Positions 1 through 9,631 of a DNA stretch of 64,000 bases are shown one piece after another (positions within the stretch are counted from its first letter, which is position 1; each line of letters starts with the position of its first letter). The position numbers and the translations under genes are program-made. The notes below the pieces were generated by a model. It was not told where the DNA came from, ran no database searches, and saw nothing but the letters and a program-made list of their open reading frames with translations. Source of the DNA: Flavobacterium pectinovorum (lineage in GTDB: Bacteria > Bacteroidota > Bacteroidia > Flavobacteriales > Flavobacteriaceae); NCBI RefSeq assembly GCF_900142715.1, contig NZ_FRBX01000003.1, positions 434,001 to 498,000 of the forward strand, written 5' to 3'.

Positions 1-2165
1 GTATACGGTTTTCCGTTGTATTCTGCTTTTTGAATATAAATATTTGTAGCACTATTATCAATCGCTTTCAATGTAAATGAAATACCTTTTTTGTGATGAA
101 TTGTGGCTTCGTTTACCAATGGACTTCCCAAAACATAAATTCCATTTGCAGGATTAACAGAATAAAATCCCATTGAGGATAAAACATACCAGGCTGACAT
201 TTGCCCTAAATCTTCATTTCCGCATAATCCGTCTGGTTTAGTCGAATAAAATTTATCATCAATTTCCCGAATTAATTTTGCAGTTTTCCAAGGCTGGCCT
301 GCGTATGCATACAAATACGGAATATGATGATTTGGCTCGTTTCCTTGTGCATATTGCCCGATTAAACCACTAATATCCGGAGAAACTTCTTCACCTTCTA
401 CTTTATCTGTTATCAGAAATAATTGGTCTAATTTTTCTAAAAACTTAGTTTCACTTCCAAACAAATCAATTAATCCATACGGATCCTGTGGAACCAGCCA
501 GGTATATTGCCATGCATTTCCTTCTACATAATCGTCTTTTCGGTGTGCTGACGAAAGCGGATTAAAAGGTGTTCGCCAATTTCCATCGGTTAATTTTCCT
601 CGCATGAAAGTGGTTTCCTTATCAAAATAAAGCTTATACAAATTGGCTCTTTTTGTAAAATAAGTATAATCTTCTGTCTTGTTTAAGGTTTTTGCCATTT
701 GCGCCACACAGTAATCATCAATAGCATATTCTAAAGCGTTTCCAACAGATTCCAGCATTTTATCAGCAGGAATATATTCTAATTTCTGAACATAATCCAT
801 TCCGTCGCGGGTTTGCATGGCTGTTTTTTTGATGGCTTCGTATGCTAAATTAGTATCATAATCTCTGTAGCCTTTTAAATAGGCGTCTACAATTACTGCG
901 ATCGAATGATTTCCGTTCATGGTATTGGTTTCATTGCCCATTAAATGCCAAACGGGTAATCTTCCCTGCTGTTGGTAAATTGCCAAAAATGATTTTACGA
1001 TGTCATTAATTTTATCCGGCTGTGTAATGGTGTACAAAGGATGTAAACCTCTGTAAGTATCCCAAAGTGAAAAAGTCGTGTAATTGGTAAAATTGGCTTT
1101 TTCGCAAACCTTTTTGTCTGTTCCTCTGTAATCTCCGTTTGCATCATTAAAAATAGAAGGCGCAAATGCAGTGTGATACAATGAAGTATAAAAAACCTTC
1201 ATCGTTTTATCATTGGCTTTTATCTGAATTTTACTTAATTCGTTGTTCCATTTTGAGGTGGCTTCTTTGACTATTTTATCAAAATCCCAATTCGGAATTT
1301 CGGTTTTTATGTTTGCTAAGGCATTCTCGTAACTTACCGGGGAAATTCCAACTTTTACTAAAACCTGTTTGTTTTTTAAAGATGTAAAATCTAAAACTGC
1401 TTTCATTTTTAATCCTTCGCCTTCGTTTCCTGTAACAGCTGTTTTATCATCATACAATGCCATGTTTACAATTGATTCAGAGAATTCGATTGCAAAATAA
1501 ACACGCTGATCGACAGCCCATCCCGAAGAGAAACGATAACCAACAATTGTCTTGTCGTTTATTTTTTTAATGAACGTTTTTACGGGTTTATCCCATCCTA
1601 CACCATCGGCAAGATCTAATAAGATATGAGAATCTGTAGCACCGTTAAAAGTATATTTATGAAAACCAACTCTTTCGCTCGCCGTTAATTCTGCCTTGAT
1701 TTTATATTTATCTAATAAAACACTGTAATAACCGGGTTTGCTTATTTCATTTTCATGTGAAAAATAAGAACCGTAACCGTTTACCATATCTTCTTTTGTG
1801 CCTTTAAAAAGCGGCACTTTTCCTGAAACTGGAAGTAAAAGAATATCATTTAAATCACCAATTCCGGTTCCGCTTAAATGCGTGTGCGTAAAACCTAAAA
1901 TGGTATTACTGGCATAGTTGTAACCGCTGCACCAATCCCAGCCCTCAAAAATATTTACAGGTCCTAACTGAACGGCTCCAAAAGGAACATTGGCCCCCAC
2001 AAAAACGTGACCGTGACCTGCTGAACCTATTAACGGATTTACGTATTGCGTGTAATCGATACTTTTTTCTTTTGCTTTCTTTTGCTGTGAAATTGCAGGA
2101 TTGGCAAAAAATAGGTTTATCGCTAAAATACTGGTAAAGACTGTTTTGTTATACTTTGTAAACAT
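1..2165 (-). CDS. GH92 alpha-mannosidase, 3' end cut by window edge
   Basis: Exo-alpha-mannosidase of family GH92, which are calcium-dependent inverting enzymes acting on alpha-mannosides. About 721 codons are visible; the C-terminus lies beyond the left edge. A signal peptide (residues 1-26, ending AISQQ) implies export. After it comes the N-terminal GH92 signature (NPLIGSAGHGH, then VPFGAVQLGP), and near the cut the conserved block GNEDLGQMSAWYVLSSMGFY, which carries acidic residues typical of the family's calcium and catalytic site. The start ATG at 2165 begins MFTKYNK. It lies downstream of the GH2 beta-mannosidase and the SusC/SusD pair on the same strand, so it is probably the last visible enzyme of a mannoside utilisation locus. 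Exact linkage specificity cannot be read from sequence. Confidence 0.9.
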   Translation of the reverse strand, partial: MFTKYNKTVFTSILAINLFFANPAISQQKKAKEKSIDYTQYVNPLIGSAGHGHVFVGANVPFGAVQLGPVNIFEGWDWCSGYNYASNTILGFTHTHLSGTGIGDLNDILLLPVSGKVPLFKGTKEDMVNGYGSYFSHENEISKPGYYSVLLDKYKIKAELTASERVGFHKYTFNGATDSHILLDLADGVGWDKPVKTFIKKINDKTIVGYRFSSGWAVDQRVYFAIEFSESIVNMALYDDKTAVTGNEGEGLKMKAVLDFTSLKNKQVLVKVGISPVSYENALANIKTEIPNWDFDKIVKEATSKWNNELSKIQIKANDKTMKVFYTSLYHTAFAPSIFNDANGDYRGTDKKVCEKANFTNYTTFSLWDTYRGLHPLYTITQPDKINDIVKSFLAIYQQQGRLPVWHLMGNETNTMNGNHSIAVIVDAYLKGYRDYDTNLAYEAIKKTAMQTRDGMDYVQKLEYIPADKMLESVGNALEYAIDDYCVAQMAKTLNKTEDYTYFTKRANLYKLYFDKETTFMRGKLTDGNWRTPFNPLSSAHRKDDYVEGNAWQYTWLVPQDPYGLIDLFGSETKFLEKLDQLFLITDKVEGEEVSPDISGLIGQYAQGNEPNHHIPYLYAYAGQPWKTAKLIREIDDKFYSTKPDGLCGNEDLGQMSAWYVLSSMGFYSVNPANGIYVLGSPLVNEATIHHKKGISFTLKAIDNSATNIYIQKAEYNGKPY

Positions 2166-2205
2166 TATTCTATATTTTTTATTTTACTTGTGTGTTGGGC
2201 CACGG

Positions 2206-2370
2206 ATGACACGGATTTTGGCGGATTCTAACGGATTTTTTTTAATTCTTTGAACATAGGTTTAACCGCAAGGTTCGCAAAGTTTTTGCCTTTGAACCTC
2301 TGAACCTTTGCCACTTTGAACCTAAAACCTTAGTACCTTAGTATCTCAGTCCCGAAGCTTCGGGATAGAA
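2206..2370. repeat. intergenic repeat remnants with a CCCGAAGCTTCGGG palindrome
   Basis: The gap between the two mannosidase genes holds tandem-like segments built on ACGGATT / GCGGATT, then a TTAACCGCAAGGTTCGCAAAG segment, then the perfect palindrome CCCGAAGCTTCGGG near 2351. Related segments recur at 4385-4640 and around 48266-48457, so this is a dispersed family. No coding potential is apparent. Confidence 0.6.
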
Positions 2371-2376
2371 CCTTAA

Positions 2377-4365
2377 TTAATATTTCTTCAAAACCTCATA
2401 TAAAGAAAAAACTTTAATAACTGGCTCTTTAATTTTCCCTTCAAAAGAAATTGTTTTTTCTTCTCCTTCTTTCAAATCTATGTAATTATCGCTCCATTTT
2501 CCGGTATATCCATTTATGGAAACATATACGTATTTTGCTGGTTTCACAGCTTTTAAAGTTACTTTATTTCCTTTTACTACCCATATTATTTTTGGATCTT
2601 CGAGTTTTAAATCGATTGGGCGTGTTAACTCAATTTCAGGGGTTTTGTCATCCCGATAGGCTTCTTTCATCGCGTACCACGCCGCTTTGGGCTGTCGATC
2701 GTAATAATCGGTTACGCTCCAGCTTGCTACAGGCCAGCAATCGTTAAGTTGCCAGACTAAAGTTCCCATATTGTAGGGTGCTTTTGAACGATGGATTCCG
2801 ATGATATTTTTTAAGGCAAAATATTGCAGACATTGTGTGAGATAGGTATAATCTTCAACAGACATCTTTTTTATTTTTTCTGAACTGATGAAATAGCGAT
2901 TCAGGTAAGACTCTAATTTCATAAATCCTTTTCCGGCTTTTTGATGCGCTTCCAGAATATCTGAATATAAATATCGGTCTTCCGGCAAGGTAAATTTTTC
3001 TATTGAAGAATAATTGGGCATTGCTTCCATTCCATATTCGCTCACAAAACGTCCTGTTTTTTTCTCTGTGATTTCAATATCCTGTAAACCCCACCACGTT
3101 CCCCAATAATGACTGTCGCCCTGGGTAGTACTCTTTTCTTTTGACCAATGAAATAAAGGTGAAGAACTAATGTAAGGTCTTTTTCCGTCGACTTCTTTTA
3201 CCCATTTCGGAATACTGTCGTGAAACAATCTTACGTAATCATGCCACAAACGGGTTGAATCTTGTTTGGACATTTTCATGCTTTTTTGCCAGCCCCAACT
3301 TTTAAAAGCTTCATCGCTTTCGTTGTTACCGCACCATAAAACGATACTTGGATGGTGTCTCAGGCGTTTTACCTGATACTGAACTTCTTCTTTTACATTA
3401 TCAAAAAAAGCTTTGTCACCGGGCACCATTGTTCCGGCAAACATAAAATCCTGCCAGACATTGATTCCGTATTTATCACATAAATCATAAAAATAATCGT
3501 CTTCGTAAATACCGCCGCCCCAAATACGAAGCATATTCATATTGGCATCTTTTGCAAGAGCAATTACTTTTTCATATTCTTTTTTGTTCATTCTCGAAAG
3601 AAAAGCATCAGACGGGATATAATTGGCGCCTTTCATATAAACTGGTTTTCCATCAATTTTAAAATAAAATGATTTACCAAGACTGTCCGGCTGTTGTATT
3701 AATTCTATTTTGCGATTTAGAACGTATGGTTTCTCCGAAGATTTTTCATCGTAAGCTTCTAAACGCGGTGTTTTCCATATTCCACATGTGGTGAATTTTG
3801 GTCCCCAATCCCATCCAAAATGGTATTGTGCTTTGCGAACATAAGCTCGTGGATTGTCCGGAATTATAAAGGGCAAATCTTTTTTTGCCAGTGAATCGAC
3901 TACATTTTGCGCCGATTTGAAAACGACAACCAAATCATTATTTCCTGATTTTAAAATCTTCTTTACATCTACACGCCATTGACGGAACATGTTATTGGCT
4001 GTTAAAATCAATTGGTTGTTTAGATAAACTGTTGCGTAGGTATCTAAACCGTCAAAAACCAGTTCTGTATTTTTCTTTTTTAATGTTGATGCGGTAACTT
4101 TAAAAGTAGTTTTATATTCCCAATCTTTCTTTTCTATCCATTGTACTTTTTTTTCATTGTCTCTGTAAAATGGATCCGGAATTGCTTTATTATTCAGTAA
4201 ATCAGTGTGAATTTCTCCCGGCACTGTGGCTGGAAACCATTTATCAGTTTTTATTTCCCGATATTGCCAATCTTCTTTTATATCAATATTTTGAGCATTG
4301 ACTACAAATGAGAGATTCGCAATATAAAGACATATTAACCAATAAAAGTTTTTTATAAATTTCAT
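2377..4365 (-). CDS. GH2 beta-mannosidase lacking the central sandwich domain
   Basis: Secreted GH2 beta-mannosidase, 662 aa with a signal peptide (1-25, cut after VVNAQ). The N-terminal jelly-roll domain is at about 28-205 (includes YHFGWDWGPKF). The TIM barrel begins near 235 (GKPVYMKGANYIPSDAF) and carries the acid/base Glu349 in WCGNNE and the nucleophile Glu443 in VSEYGME. A short C-terminal beta domain follows. Family members are usually about 820-880 aa. Here residues 200-220 pass directly from the end of domain 1 (GIWKTPRLEAYDE) to the last strand before the barrel (NRKIELIQQPDSLGKSF), so the roughly 100-residue immunoglobulin-like GH2 domain seems to be missing in frame. Both catalytic residues remain. 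It lies between SusD and GH92 and likely removes beta-linked mannose from oligosaccharides. Confidence 0.88.
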   Translation of the reverse strand: MKFIKNFYWLICLYIANLSFVVNAQNIDIKEDWQYREIKTDKWFPATVPGEIHTDLLNNKAIPDPFYRDNEKKVQWIEKKDWEYKTTFKVTASTLKKKNTELVFDGLDTYATVYLNNQLILTANNMFRQWRVDVKKILKSGNNDLVVVFKSAQNVVDSLAKKDLPFIIPDNPRAYVRKAQYHFGWDWGPKFTTCGIWKTPRLEAYDEKSSEKPYVLNRKIELIQQPDSLGKSFYFKIDGKPVYMKGANYIPSDAFLSRMNKKEYEKVIALAKDANMNMLRIWGGGIYEDDYFYDLCDKYGINVWQDFMFAGTMVPGDKAFFDNVKEEVQYQVKRLRHHPSIVLWCGNNESDEAFKSWGWQKSMKMSKQDSTRLWHDYVRLFHDSIPKWVKEVDGKRPYISSSPLFHWSKEKSTTQGDSHYWGTWWGLQDIEITEKKTGRFVSEYGMEAMPNYSSIEKFTLPEDRYLYSDILEAHQKAGKGFMKLESYLNRYFISSEKIKKMSVEDYTYLTQCLQYFALKNIIGIHRSKAPYNMGTLVWQLNDCWPVASWSVTDYYDRQPKAAWYAMKEAYRDDKTPEIELTRPIDLKLEDPKIIWVVKGNKVTLKAVKPAKYVYVSINGYTGKWSDNYIDLKEGEEKTISFEGKIKEPVIKVFSLYEVLKKY

Positions 4366-4384
4366 TTTTTATTTTTTTGCTGCA

Positions 4385-4640
4385 AGTAATGGAACGCGGA
4401 TGACACGGATTTAGGCGGATTTTTTCTGATAATCTTTGAATATAAATTTACTGCAAAGTGTAATTTTTTCTTCCTTTTGAACATAAAAATTTAACCGCAG
4501 AGTTCGCAAAGGTTTTACGCAATCCCGAAGCCTCGGGACGCAAAGTTTTTTTGAAGCTTTGAACATAAAAGTTGATATAAGTTCGCAAAGCTTTGTCTCT
4601 TTGAACCTCTGAACATTTGTCCCTCTGAACCTTCAAAAAA
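4385..4640. repeat. intergenic repeat remnants (347-bp gap)
   Basis: The gap between susD and the GH2 gene contains copies of the GCGGATGACACGGATTTAGG type, TTAACCGCAGAGTTCGCAAAG, and CCCGAAGCCTCGGGACG, a near copy of the palindrome at 2351. An open frame through it encodes only repeat-derived sequence and is not credible as a gene. Confidence 0.55.
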
Positions 4641-4642
4641 AA

Positions 4643-4677
4643 TAAGCCGGGCGCGGTACAGGTAATCCTACCCGGCT
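4643..4677 (-). terminator. terminator after susD
   Basis: Inverted repeat AAGCCGGG / CCCGGCTT separated by about 19 nt. Read on the minus strand it is followed by a run of T, as expected for an intrinsic terminator 36 bp after the susD stop. Because the mannosidase genes lie beyond it, they may be transcribed by partial read-through or from their own promoters. Confidence 0.65.
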
Positions 4678-4712
4678 TAAGTCAAAAACTCAACTAACTG
4701 ACTAAATTTAAA

Positions 4713-6230
4713 CTATTGCTTATCCCACCAGATTCTGGTTGTCATTCTGTCTAATCCCTGACGGCTTATTGCTTGTTGATAATTATCTGCATTTGTTAAA
4801 AGCTCTGACTGATCGTAGATTAATCTTCTCGGAATTGTTCCATTTGTTTCTCCCGTAGGATCATTTACCGGAACTAAAACCGGATATCCTGTTCTTCTGT
4901 ATTCTGAAAAAGCTTCAAAACCATTAAACAACAATACAATCCATTTTTGAGTGATAATCTGTTCGATTTTTTCAGCATCAGTTCCTGCAGTTTTAAACGG
5001 ATAAGTGGTGATGTAAGTGTTGTATTCTGCACTTGTAACGGCTGGAACTTTGTCTCCAAAAATGGTTAGTATTTCCATCGCTGCTTTAACTCCGTTTTCA
5101 TAGTATTGCTGTGCACTTCCGCCAACGTTCCAGCCTTTTACTGCTGCTTCTGCCAATATGTATTGAACTTCGGCATATGACATAATTAATGTTGGTGCAT
5201 CTAAACGTAATACTGTTGAAGTATTTGGGTCTGAGAAAACTTTTTTGTCTCCTCCCGGAAAGTCTTTAGCATCATTGGCAAGACCTTGTTGGTTTGCAGG
5301 GTTGTTATCTCCCGTTGCTTCTAATTTAGCATAGATTCTTAAACGCGGATCGTTTGTGTTTTTCAATAAATCGATAAATGTTTTACTGAATTTTATATTT
5401 GCTTCTCCGCCGTTCAAATCATTTGTAACCCATGCAGAAGTGATAGGATTTGTTCTAACTCCTTGTGGACCTGCATCATGTTTTAAAACAAGGCTGTCAT
5501 CATTTGAAGTAAAAATACCTTTTGCAACTGCTTTTTCTACATATTCTTTAGCTTTAGCCGGATTTACTTTAGATAAACGCATCGCTACTCTTAGCATTAC
5601 GGAATTGGCCAATTTTTTCCATCTTGCAACATCGCTTTGGTAATACAAATCTGCTGCACCAACAAAACCTTTGTTAGCATCCAACGCTGTTCCGGCTTCG
5701 TCTAATTCTTTTAAAAGGTCATTGTAAATAGCTTCCTGAGTGTCATATTTTGGGGTAAAAATATTTCCATTGTATCCTTTTCCTGCTTCAAAATAAGGAA
5801 CTTCTCCATAAGTATCTGTTAGTTTTTGAAACATTAAAACTTTCATAATTCTTAAAGCCTGAATTGTGTTTGAATTTTCATCAGTGTTTGGTAAAACCGA
5901 CATTAACTGATAAATCTGGTTCAATCCTTTTCCGTAAGATTCTCCAAAAAGAGCCGCTGAATATTCAGAAGAATAGGTGTATTTTGAACCTGCTCCTCCT
6001 GGTGAAGAAAATTGCTGTACGATTTGTGCTGCATAAATGTTATTTCCTCGTGTATTAGAAAAATCCTGACCGTCAACATAAATCTCAGCAAGTGTAAACA
6101 TCGATTTTATTGCAGGATCTGTTAAGGCATTTGGATTCGTATTCATTTCTTCAAATCCTTTATCGCATGATGCTAATGTCATGGCACTAACAATTGCGAT
6201 ACAAAATATTTTTATAGCTTTATTTTTCAT
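4713..6230 (-). CDS. SusD/RagB-family outer-membrane lipoprotein
   Basis: Surface glycan-binding lipoprotein of the SusD-like family (the SusD-like_2 type, judged from the N-terminus CDKGFEEMNTNPNALTD), about 505 aa. The lipobox is AMTLASC, so the mature protein starts at Cys and is anchored to the outer membrane, where it caps the partner SusC transporter. An upstream in-frame ATG at 6254 lies inside the susC coding end. The start at 6230 (MKNKAIKIF) is preferred because it gives a normal signal peptide and follows an A-rich AATAATAAAAAG stretch. It is immediately downstream of and co-transcribed with susC. Together with the GH2 and GH92 enzymes it suggests a mannoside substrate, but binding specificity is an inference. 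Confidence 0.9.
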   Translation of the reverse strand: MKNKAIKIFCIAIVSAMTLASCDKGFEEMNTNPNALTDPAIKSMFTLAEIYVDGQDFSNTRGNNIYAAQIVQQFSSPGGAGSKYTYSSEYSAALFGESYGKGLNQIYQLMSVLPNTDENSNTIQALRIMKVLMFQKLTDTYGEVPYFEAGKGYNGNIFTPKYDTQEAIYNDLLKELDEAGTALDANKGFVGAADLYYQSDVARWKKLANSVMLRVAMRLSKVNPAKAKEYVEKAVAKGIFTSNDDSLVLKHDAGPQGVRTNPITSAWVTNDLNGGEANIKFSKTFIDLLKNTNDPRLRIYAKLEATGDNNPANQQGLANDAKDFPGGDKKVFSDPNTSTVLRLDAPTLIMSYAEVQYILAEAAVKGWNVGGSAQQYYENGVKAAMEILTIFGDKVPAVTSAEYNTYITTYPFKTAGTDAEKIEQIITQKWIVLLFNGFEAFSEYRRTGYPVLVPVNDPTGETNGTIPRRLIYDQSELLTNADNYQQAISRQGLDRMTTRIWWDKQ

Positions 6231-6240
6231 CTTTTTATTA

Positions 6241-9200
6241 TTAGAATTTGACATTAAGTGTTAAACCATAATTTCTTGTCAAAGGCATAGAAGCTCTTTC
6301 AAGTCCCTGAGCATTACTATTATTATAGTTTGACTCTGGATCGATATTAGGCACTTTGTCATAAATTGTCCATAAATTATGGGCAGAGAATGCTAAACTA
6401 ATCGATTGGAAAGGTGTTTTTTTGATATACTCTTTTGGAAAATTGTAGCTAAAAGAGATTGCTCTTAGTTTTACAAAATCAGCATCGTAAACAAAATTTG
6501 ATGTTACATCGCTATAACTTCTCCAGTAATCGTATGCAGAAACGGTTGTGTTTACAGGATTTCCGTTAGTATCAGTTCCTGAAACTGCAACTCCGCCTTC
6601 ACGGCCAGGAAGCGAAGCTTCAGATAATCCGTAACGCATTCCTAATTGGTTTGTTGCAGAATAAATTTCTCCTCCAAATTTCGCATCTACGAAAACAGAA
6701 AGTGTGAAATTTTTATAAGAGAAATCATTTGAAAGTCCCATTGAAGTTGGCGCAACACCTTGTCCTGCAATGATTAAGTTTCCTCTAAGGAATTTACCGC
6801 TTGGGTCAAGTACAATATTTCCGTTTGCATCTCTCAAATAATCATAAGCTTTGATTACACCAAAAGGCTGTCCTTTCTCTAATACTACTGAAGCTCTTGC
6901 ATCTCTGTTATCATCTAAAAGTTTTGTTGGAATTTTATCGGAAAGATTAACAACTTCACTTTCGTTGTAAGCAAAATTGTAACCAACACTCCAGCTAAAA
7001 TTAGGTGTTTTTACTGCTTTTACATTTACGGCAAATTCAACACCCTGATTCAGGATTTCTCCCACATTGATTTTTGTAGTTCTGTAACCGGAAGCTTTAG
7101 AAATATCAGCATCGGCAATATCATTCGTTGTTCTTTTTTGGTAAAAAGTCAAATCTGTACTTAATCTGTTGTTGAAAAATGTATTTTCGAAACCAAATTC
7201 GATTGTACTTACATTATAAGGTTTTAAATATTTGTTTGGAACTGTTTCTCCATTAATACCTAAAATTGTCTGTCCTTGCGAATCTGTTTGTCCGTCTGGC
7301 GCAGTATAAGTTAGTGATAAAGCATAAGCATCCGGCAAAGCTCCACCAACATTACCCCAACCTGCTCTAATTTTACCATAAGACATCCATTCCGGTAATT
7401 TAATTACTTCAGAATAAATAAAACTCGTACTCACAGATGGGTAAAAAGTACTGTTATTTGCCGGATCTAAAGTTGAAAACCAATCTTCACGGCCCGTTAA
7501 ACTCACATACAAGAAATCTTTATACCCTAAATCTGCTGAATAAAAAAGTGAATTTACCTGGCTTTCAGAAAATAATTTTTCTGTTTTTACAGGTTGAGTG
7601 TTTGCATAAAAATACTTGAACGGAACTATGAAGTTATTTCCTCTCATTTTAATACCACTCATTCTGTTATCCTGACGGTTTGCTCCGATAAAAGCATCTA
7701 AAGAAAGATTTTTAACGATATCGCCTTTGTATCCTAAATAACCTGAAGCATTAAACTCAGAACGGTTTTGAACTGTGTTTTCATAAGCTCCTCCCGGTGC
7801 ATAGTTAATTCCGGTTGGTTCGATCTCTGTAAATTCATAATTAATATCATCGATACCCACTACAGCTTTTGCGTAAATTTTATCGGTAATATTATAATTT
7901 ACTTTTGCAGAACCTATAAAACGTTTTCTAAGATCGTTGTTCAGGTCTTCCTGCGTAGCAAAATATGGATTTGTCTGATATACATTTGATGCAAAATAGT
8001 CTGCCTCTCCTCCATTTTCATCATAAGCATTGTTGATCCATCTAATGTCTGTTCCCGGAGTCATAAAAGTAACCGGAAAAGACGGGTTTCTTGGAGAGTC
8101 ATTCAAATAAGGTCTGTTATGACTTTTCTCAGAAATATACTGTGCATTTGTCTCTATGCTTACCTTTTTGTTTGGCGCTGAATTCAAGCTCAAAGTCACG
8201 TTATTTCTTCCAAAGTTCGTTCCTGGCAAAATAGATTCGTCTTTAGTATTTCCAAAAGATAACCTGAAATTAGTCGTTTCGTTTCCTCCGGAAATTGCTA
8301 AAGTATTACTGAAAGAATATCCGGTTCTGTAGAAATTTTTAACGTTGTCTTGTCCGTATGCCTGATATGGTCTTGTCGTTCCATCGATACCAATAGAAGG
8401 GGTTCCGTCGTATTTATCACCCCAGGCAAAATAGTAAGAATCCCTAAGTTCCTGTAAACTTGTAAATCTTGTTGCAACACCATTTACAGGCGCTCCAGCT
8501 CCGTATTGATCCTGCCAATGTAAAAGAGTTGCTGGTGTATTGAAGGTAGAATTTGTACTAAAATCTACTCCAATTCCAGTTCCGCTTTTTCCTTTTTTAG
8601 TTGTAATCAAAATAACACCGTTTGATCCTCTGTACCCGTAAAGTGCAGAAGCTGCACTACCTTTTAATACAGACATCGAAGCGATATCATCCGGATTGAA
8701 AGAGGACATCCCATCTCCTTTATCGGCTCCTCCATACATACCGGCATTTCCTTGCTGACTATTGTCTATCGGGATACCATCTACAACATATAAGGGCTGG
8801 TTAAGTCCTGAAGCAGAAGTTGCTCCACGAATAACAACACGGCTGGAACCAGATGGTCCTGTAACCGGCGCAGAAACATTAACTCCGGCAATTTTTCCCT
8901 GAAGTGCATTTCCTAAATTGATTTCTTTATTTTTTGTCAGGTCGTCTCCTTTTAGTTCTCCAACTGCGTATCCTAAACTTTTTCGCTGTTTTTTAACCCC
9001 AAATGAAGTTACAACAACATCTTTTAATTCCTGTGTATTTTCTACCAATACAACTGAAATTCTGGTTTCATTTTCCTGAAGTACTACTGATTTTGATACA
9101 AAACCCATAGAAGATACATTTAAAGTAACTTTACCTTCCGGAACGTTCATTCTAAATCGACCTTCAGCGTCTGTAATTGCGCTAAAAGGTTTTCCCTGAA

Positions 9201-9336
9201 CTTCGATTGATGCAGCAACAACTCCCTTGTTGTCTCCATCTGCTACTATGCCTGTTATTAAGCGGTTTTGTGCTACAGCTCCTAAGCTGCTCAACAACAC
9301 CATCGCTAACATTGCCAATATTCGTTTCATAAGCAT
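6241..9336 (-). CDS. SusC/RagA-family TonB-linked outer-membrane transporter
   Basis: Active importer of oligosaccharides across the outer membrane, 1031 aa. A signal peptide (to about residue 22, GAVAQ) is followed by a carboxypeptidase-regulatory-like beta domain (about 25-110, with GRFRMNVPEGKVTLNVSS), a TonB box region (VVVTSFGVKKQ), the plug domain (LGNALQGKIAGVNV, YVVDGIPIDN, VLKGSAASALYGYRGSNGVI) and a C-terminal beta barrel ending in aromatic-rich NYGLTLNVKF. A second ATG two codons in (9330) is an equally possible start. It is paired with susD, whose start region abuts this stop codon. A palindromic LacI-type operator lies 214-237 bp upstream, consistent with control by the neighbouring regulator. 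Confidence 0.93.
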   Translation of the reverse strand: MLMKRILAMLAMVLLSSLGAVAQNRLITGIVADGDNKGVVAASIEVQGKPFSAITDAEGRFRMNVPEGKVTLNVSSMGFVSKSVVLQENETRISVVLVENTQELKDVVVTSFGVKKQRKSLGYAVGELKGDDLTKNKEINLGNALQGKIAGVNVSAPVTGPSGSSRVVIRGATSASGLNQPLYVVDGIPIDNSQQGNAGMYGGADKGDGMSSFNPDDIASMSVLKGSAASALYGYRGSNGVILITTKKGKSGTGIGVDFSTNSTFNTPATLLHWQDQYGAGAPVNGVATRFTSLQELRDSYYFAWGDKYDGTPSIGIDGTTRPYQAYGQDNVKNFYRTGYSFSNTLAISGGNETTNFRLSFGNTKDESILPGTNFGRNNVTLSLNSAPNKKVSIETNAQYISEKSHNRPYLNDSPRNPSFPVTFMTPGTDIRWINNAYDENGGEADYFASNVYQTNPYFATQEDLNNDLRKRFIGSAKVNYNITDKIYAKAVVGIDDINYEFTEIEPTGINYAPGGAYENTVQNRSEFNASGYLGYKGDIVKNLSLDAFIGANRQDNRMSGIKMRGNNFIVPFKYFYANTQPVKTEKLFSESQVNSLFYSADLGYKDFLYVSLTGREDWFSTLDPANNSTFYPSVSTSFIYSEVIKLPEWMSYGKIRAGWGNVGGALPDAYALSLTYTAPDGQTDSQGQTILGINGETVPNKYLKPYNVSTIEFGFENTFFNNRLSTDLTFYQKRTTNDIADADISKASGYRTTKINVGEILNQGVEFAVNVKAVKTPNFSWSVGYNFAYNESEVVNLSDKIPTKLLDDNRDARASVVLEKGQPFGVIKAYDYLRDANGNIVLDPSGKFLRGNLIIAGQGVAPTSMGLSNDFSYKNFTLSVFVDAKFGGEIYSATNQLGMRYGLSEASLPGREGGVAVSGTDTNGNPVNTTVSAYDYWRSYSDVTSNFVYDADFVKLRAISFSYNFPKEYIKKTPFQSISLAFSAHNLWTIYDKVPNIDPESNYNNSNAQGLERASMPLTRNYGLTLNVKF

Positions 9337-9549
9337 TTTTTGGTTTAATTTTGTTTTGATTTTGTTTTGTTTAATCTGCTTGTTTTAATAATTAATAAAA
9401 ATTTGAACTCAATTGTATATGGTATTCAGTGGTCTCCACGCATTGAATACTATTGGATTATAGCAACATAGACTTTTTATATTTTACGCAATCGATGTAG
9501 CAAACTAGATATAACTGTATAGTGAATTATTTATTTTACTCAACTAAAA

Positions 9550-9573
9550 TTTTACTAAAACGATTTAGTAAAA
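9550..9573. promoter_or_regulatory. LacI-type operator upstream of susC
   Basis: Perfect 10-bp inverted repeat, TTTTACTAAA acga TTTAGTAAAA. Its core TTACTAAAACGATTT recurs upstream of the LacI-family gene at 10699-10722. It sits between the regulator's 3' end and the susC start, so the regulator probably controls the susCD operon from here. Confidence 0.7.
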
Positions 9574-9631
9574 ACGGTTAAAAAAAAACAAAATCAATTT
9601 GCTTTTATTTTTTCCTATTTCAAGCTGGTTT

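Noticed and set aside
4448..4636. 62-codon open frame on the minus strand
   Set aside because: Lies entirely in repeat-derived intergenic DNA, with low-complexity translated sequence and no recognisable start context or homology-like motifs.
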